A stretch of 64,000 nucleotides of DNA from positions 18,623-82,622 of the forward strand of contig VXBP01005044.1 in assembly GCA_013400115.1 (NCBI GenBank). Direction: 5' to 3'. The notes under the pieces are model-generated. The model ran no database searches, was not told the origin of the DNA, and was given only the letters and a program-made list of their open reading frames with translations. Both the position numbers and the translations under genes were made by a program. Of the stretch, positions 58,655 through 64,000 are shown in pieces. Numbering within the stretch: the first letter of the stretch is position 1; the number at the start of each line of letters is the position of its first letter. Origin of the DNA: Rhinopomastus cyanomelas. Taxonomy: Eukaryota > Chordata > Aves > Bucerotiformes > Rhinopomastidae.

Positions 58655-59330
58655 ACAGCTGGGACGTGGCACTGGGTTTGCTGGAGAATCATACTGGGTT
58701 TGGTGGGACAGGGCACTGGGATTGCTGGGACAGGGCACTGGGATTGCTAAGGAACCACACTGGTCTTGCTGGGATGCAGTACTGGGTTTGGTGGGACAGG
58801 GCACTGGGATTGCTGGGACAGGGCACTGGATTTGCTGGGACAGGGCACAGGGATTGCTAAGGAACCACACTGGTCTTGCTGGGATGCAGTACTGGGTTTG
58901 GTGGGACAAGGCACTGGGATTGCTGGGACGTGGCACTGGGTTTGGTGGGACAGGGCACAGGGATTGCTAAGGAACCACACTGGTCTTGCTGGGATGCAGT
59001 ACTGGGTTTGGTGGGACAGGGCACAGGGATTGCTAAGGAACCACACTGGTCTTACTGGGATGCAGTACTGGGTTTGCTGGGACACGGGGTTTCCTAGGAC
59101 ACACTACTGGGTTTAATGGGATATAGCACTGGACTTGTCAGGAAGCAGCACTGGGCTTGCTGGGGTGCAGTACTGGAGTCAGTGGGATGGAGCACTGGTC
59201 TTGCTGGGATGCAGTATTTGGTTTCCTGGGGCACCATACTGGGATTTCTGAGACATAGAGCTGGATTTACTGGGACTCCACCCTGGGCTTCCTGGCGCCC
59301 ATACTGGACTTACTGGGATGCCCCCTCCCT
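58655..59330. repeat. 22-bp minisatellite with higher-order structure
   Basis: Units of about 22 bp (TGCTGGGACAGGGCACTGGG core). A variant containing GGAACCACACTGG recurs at 58,751, 58,861, 58,971 and 59,037, that is at 110, 110 and 66 bp or exactly 5, 5 and 3 units. Confidence 0.9.
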
Positions 59331-59744
59331 GACTCTGGTCGCAGCCCATTCCCCTGCAACCCCGTGGTGCTGGGACGAGGCCCCCCAGTCTCTGGCACCA
59401 CACTCTCCAGCACCTCCCAAACTGGTGGCCACCATCCCCAGCCCGAGGCAGCGGCACCTGTATGACCACCCAGCACCCACTGGGAGGGGACAACGGGCGG
59501 TGGGTGGCAGCGGTGCTGGTGTCCCGCTGTTGCCGCTCTGCGCACCATCCGGCCATAAACCCAGCGCCCTCCGTCTGCTGCGGGCTCCTTCCTTATTGCC
59601 CCACTGGGCCACCTGCAAGAGCCGGGGTGGCCACCGTCACCAGGAAAGGGTAGTGGCCCTTGGGCTCCGGTGCTTCCGGTCTTTCTCCTGGTGATTGAGG
59701 GAAATTTCATGGAGCTCCTCATGTGTCCTCCTGCTGTGTCCTGG

Positions 59745-60066
59745 GGTGTTTGATGTCCCCTCAGACCCTCGATGTCCCCTCAGACCCCTGATGTCCCCTC
59801 AGACCCTCGATGCCCCCTCAGACCCCTGATGTCCCCTCAGACCCTCAATGCCCCCTCAGACCCTTGATGTCCCCTCACAGACTTGATGTCACCTGAAACC
59901 CTTGATGTCTCCTTAAACCCTTGATGTCCCCTCAGATACTTGATGTCCCCTCATACCGTGATGTCCCTCACACTCTTGAAGCGTCCTCAAACTCTTGCTG
60001 TCCCCTCACATGCTTGAAGTCCCCTCACATTTATTGTCCCCTCAAACCCTTGCTGTCCCCTCACAT
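59745..60066. repeat. minisatellite, about 19-bp unit
   Basis: Units around TGATGTCCCCTCAGACCC, becoming more diverged towards 60,066. Confidence 0.9.
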
Positions 60067-60169
60067 CTGTGCCAACCCTTGAGGTGATAGCTGTCTCTCA
60101 AGACACTTGGGGTTCCTTGAGACGCTGTCCCCCTGGGCACCTGCCATCCTTTAGGGCACCTACTGGCCC

Positions 60170-60470
60170 TCAAGACCATGTGCTGGCCCAGACAACACTG
60201 TCCCCAAGCTGTGGGGTGTCCCTTCAGGTACATGGTGGTCCCTGGATGCATGCCCTTCCACAGCCATGCTGTCCCCCCAGACTCATATTGACCCACAAAC
60301 CCATAGTGACCCCCAGATCCATGTTGTCCCCCCAGACCTGTGTTTTAATTCCAGATCCATGTTGTCCCCCACAGCCTGTTGTGCCCCCAAACCTGTGTTG
60401 TCCCCCTGTACCCACCTTCTCCCTCCCAACCTGTGCTGCCCCTCCAGCCCCACGCTGTCCCCGTGGCTGT
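60170..60470. repeat. diverged minisatellite
   Basis: Units around CATGTTGTCCCCCCAGACC of about 25-30 bp. Confidence 0.8.
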
Positions 60471-61034
60471 CACCCAACCGTCTGAGAGGTCACTCACTGT
60501 CCCCTCCGCTCCCAGGGGCCAGGCTCTGTATGCCAGCCCTTGCAAGCCACACTGGAAGTACCTGTGGCCACCACAGCTGGGACTTGCTCACCCCCAGGGA
60601 CCGTCTTCATGTGGGGAAACAGGAGAGGATGTGGGGTGGGAGGTGGAAATGGATGGGGATGGAGCAAGGAGCCATCAGCACCCCCCTCAGAACATTCCCC
60701 CTTGGGATGAGGCGCTGGTGGGGCTCAGCCATCATCCTCATCCTCCTTAATTAGCCCAGTGGTGGCCCCTGGCGCTCGGAGCTGTCTCCATAGAGACCCT
60801 CCGAGGGCTCCATCATTTATTCATCGTCTCTCCGTTGGGCCCCTTCATTAAGGCTCGAGATCTGGCCACCAGTAACGATGGCAGCAGCCAGACCAGTCAA
60901 CCCTCCCCTGCCCACCTGCGGGACCTGCTGCCACCCGTCCTGGGTGGGGTGCAACCCCTGGGGTGCCCACGGTGCAAGAGTGGGGCTGGGGGGAATGTAG
61001 GAAGGGAAATGCCGGGGGGGTAAACACTAGGCTG

Positions 61035-61505
61035 CTGCCCCCAAACCTCATCCCCAGGTCCCCAAACCTTGCCCTGTGTCCCCAAACCTGATCCTCAGGT
61101 CTCCAAACCACATCCCATGTCCCCAGATTGTGTCCTGAGGTCCCAAAATCTTATGCCCAGGTCCCAAGATCTCACCCCATGTCCTCAGATCTTGTCCTAC
61201 CTACCCAAACCTCACCCCTAGATCCACAAACCTCATCCCCACATTCCCAAATCTCATCCCCACAACCCCAGACCTCATCCCCAGGTCCCCAAACCTTGTT
61301 CCCAAGTCCCCAGATCTTGTCCCCAGGTCCCAAATAATCACCCCCATATCCCCAAACCTCATCCCTAGATCCACAAACCTCATCCCCAGGTTCCCAGATC
61401 TCATCTCGCATCCCCAGACCTCACTCCCAGGTCCCCAAACCTTGTTCCCAGGTCCCCCAAACCTCATCCCCAGGTTCCCAAATCTCATCCCACATCCCCA
61501 GATGC
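61035..61505. repeat. minisatellite of CCCCAGGTCCCCAAACCT-type units
   Basis: Dense short units of about 25-28 bp in many variants over 470 bp. Confidence 0.88.
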
Positions 61506-61960
61506 AACAGGTCCAACGGCTGCGTGAACCACCATCGTGTTCCCAAGCTGACTGGATCTGGTGTCACCCGTGGGTCCCCGTCAGGACCCCCTCACCCCAT
61601 TTCCCTCATGAACATGACAAGGTGGGGGATTTGGGGTGCTGGAGCTTTCCCTGCAGCTCTCCGAGTCCATCCCAGTGCCGTTTAAAGGAGCTTCACTGAC
61701 GCAGCGGGATCTCCAGCAGCTGGTACCGGCTGCCCCCGAGCCAGGCGGCATCCCAGTGCTACCAGTACACCTGATCTTTTAGGGCTTTGCTGCCTGCCCA
61801 GGAAAGAGTTGGCCTGGGGATGGGGTGGGGGCGAGTCCCCAGCCCTACAAGGGGTTGTCCCGGTGGCTTTTGTGGGTTAATGTTTACTCACCCCACATGA
61901 ACTTTGATCCCTCTGTGCCCTCCAGCCTGGCAAACAGCCGCCCCAAGACCCTGAGGAGGT

Positions 61961-62198
61961 CTATAGCCCTGTCCCCAGGCACCCTCCTGTGTCCCTATAG
62001 CCCTGTCCCCAGGCACCCTCCTGTGTCCCTATAGCCCTGTCCCCAGGCACCCTCCTGTGTCCCTATAGCCCTGTCCCCGGGCACCCTCCTGTGTCCCTAT
62101 AGCCCTGTCTCCAGGCACCCTCCTGTGTCCCTACAGCCCTGTCCCCAGACACCCTCCTGTGTCCCTACAGCCCTGTCCCCAGGCACCCTCCTGTGTCC
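61961..62198. repeat. 34-bp minisatellite, 7 copies
   Basis: Near-perfect copies start at 61,961, 61,995, 62,029, 62,063, 62,097, 62,131 and 62,165; each begins CTATAGCCCTGTCCCC or CTACAGCCCTGTCCCC. Related diverged units continue to about 62,510. Confidence 0.95.
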
Positions 62199-62589
62199 CT
62201 GTAATTCTGTCCTTACGCACCCCAGTGTCCTCTTCCCCTGTCTTTAGGATCCCCTGTGTCCCACTACCCCATCCCCAGGTACCCCTCCATCCTGGCATCC
62301 CAGTGCCCTGTCTCCTGGCACCCCTGAGCCCCACTAACCCATTCCCAGACACCCCTGTGTCCCTGTCCCCAGACACCCTAGTGTCCCAGCCCCCTGTCTC
62401 CAGACACCCCAGTGTCTCAGTCCGTTGTCCCCAGACATCCCCATGTCCCCAGACCCCCTCCTATATCCCTGCACCCCAGTGTCCCAGTCCCAATCCCCAG
62501 TCACCACTGGGTGAGCAGCTGGGGACCTGACCTGATCCCCACCAGACTCCAGGAAAAAGGATGAGCCAGGCTCCTCACAGATCCAAACT

Positions 62590-62890
62590 TGCTGGCCCCA
62601 TGGGGAAATCTGGTAGCCCCATTGGGAAATATGGTGGCTCCCTTAGGCAGGGAATCTACTAGCCCCATGGGGAATCTGTTAGCCCTGAAGGGATTCTGCT
62701 GGCCCCATGGGAAATATGCTAGTCCCACGAGAAAATTTGTTAGCCCCATTGGAAATCTGCTGGCCTTGAAGGGTATCTGTTAGCCACACAGGGAAATCTG
62801 TTAGCCCCATGGGAAATCTCCTAGTCCCATGGAAAATCTGCTGGCCTCACAGGGACTCTGCTAGCTTCATGGGGAATCTGCTCCATGCAC
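62590..62890. repeat. minisatellite, about 27-bp unit
   Basis: Units around GTTAGCCCCATGGGGAATCT repeated about ten times with substitutions. Confidence 0.9.
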
Positions 62891-63089
62891 AAGGCACAGG
62901 ACCTGCATCTGAACTGACAGGATCCACGAGGGCTGGGATGATGCTTGCGGTCCCTGGGGTGTCCCCAGCCCCCCAGGACTTGGTTGTGGGGGCCCTGGTG
63001 GGTGCCATTGTGGCCCATTGGGGGTGATGGGCATGGTGAGGCCCTCCCCGCTGCCACAGGGGACCGAGACGCAGCTGTGGGGGTGCCCT

Positions 63090-63170
63090 GGCTCATTAAG
63101 GCCAGCGGCTGACGAAGATCCATCGCTGCAACCTCTAATTATAGCCCAGTCGGAGGGTGACTCAGCAGGA
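63090..63170. promoter_or_regulatory. candidate regulatory island with MARE
   Basis: Contains a TAATTA homeobox core (63,136-63,141) and TGACTCAGCA (63,158-63,167), which is the exact reverse of the Maf recognition element TGCTGAGTCA. Function is inferred. Confidence 0.25.
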
Positions 63171-64000
63171 GCAGCCCCCAGCGGGGTCCTTCCTCTCGCC
63201 CTGGCAGGGGGTGATGCCACATCCCCACCCCTCACCCAGCTCAGTCCCCACCACGGGGACCTGGTCCCCAGGACCTGCTTGGGGACAGGGTGGGGATGGG
63301 GGGGTCCTTCCCCACCTGGCATGGGGGGGGGCTGCTCCTGGAGTGCCCAACCCCTTTGTCCCTCAGCCCAAACCTTTAGCCCCCCAACCCAACCTTCAGT
63401 CCAACCTTCACCCCCGGCCCAAACCTGTTGCCCCTCCCAGCAGGGCAGGGGGGCAGCCACGCTGGATCCCAATCCTTGAAGCTCCTGAAACTGGGGATCC
63501 ATCTCCAGGCTCAAACTGGGCTGAGCAAGGTGGTCCCTGGGGTACCTGGATGGAGCTGTGGGGTGGGGAGCAGCACCCCCGAGATCCTGGGGTTTGTCTA
63601 TGGGGGGGGAGTCACCATGTCTTGAGGGGTGGGGGGTCACTTCTCATTGAAGGTGGTGTAGTGGGGGGGCATATTGGAGGCTGCAGGTGAAGCCCCACTG
63701 TGAAGGGGTCCCAGAGTTGAGGGTCTGGTCTAGTGTGCAAGACCGGGGGGCTCTTCTGAAGTGCCTCTTGTTGAGGGCGGAGACACCCCAATATCCACTA
63801 GGAACAGGGGAGACACCCCCAACCCAGTCTTTAGAGGGAGGGGGAATGTGTTGCTTTAACTGAGGACTGCTTAGGGGGGACCCTGGCCCAAACCCTGTGG
63901 ACTGAACCCCAAGAGGGGAGGGTCTAGAGGGGAATCTGTCCCCCACTCCCAGAAGCCAGATCCATGGGGGGAAACCCCATAGGAGGGCCCTGCACCACGC

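Noticed and set aside
61961..62198. Regular 34-bp repeat resembling a CRISPR array
   Set aside because: Copies abut with no spacers and the DNA is vertebrate.

Overview
This is nuclear DNA of a bird. The evidence is a large spliced gene with GT-AG introns, many CR1 (chicken repeat 1) retrotransposon fragments in both orientations, a CpG-rich promoter, and a GC-rich flank packed with minisatellites. There are no bacterial genes or operons. The species cannot be fixed from the sequence alone.

Region 1 (about 1-3,500) is intergenic or 3'-flanking DNA. It holds one unidentified open frame on the minus strand that runs off the window start. Region 2 (3,517-31,701, minus strand) is a nearly full-length RNF17/TDRD4 gene, the germ-cell multi-Tudor protein of spermatid RNF17 granules and the piRNA pathway. 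I rebuilt 32 coding exons by following splice sites and checking that every exon-exon phase matches. The result is an open frame of 1,463 codons plus stop, with five extended Tudor modules. The C-terminal three quarters aligns well with what I recall of mammalian RNF17. The N-terminus does not: no RING finger and no long coiled coil could be found, and the reading frame instead starts with unrelated short exons. Introns carry CR1 fragments, a GU-repeat next to a splice donor, and, in the intron between 27,604 and 29,043, a 5'-truncated VDAC1 retrocopy fused to an unrelated GC-rich signal-peptide-like leader.

Region 3 (about 31,560-32,095) is a CpG-rich promoter with a tandemly duplicated block of about 134 bp carrying four CCAAT boxes. 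Region 4 (32.1-40 kb) has no recognisable gene and is dense in CR1 fragments, including nested and head-to-head insertions. Region 5 (40-64 kb) is GC-rich and gene-poor. It contains a long series of minisatellites, a large pyrimidine/purine asymmetric tract, six runs of N, and two exact tandem duplications whose copies meet at a single N. These duplications look like unmerged contig overlaps, not biology. A few unique islands in this part carry transcription-factor-like motifs and may be regulatory, but this is weak evidence.
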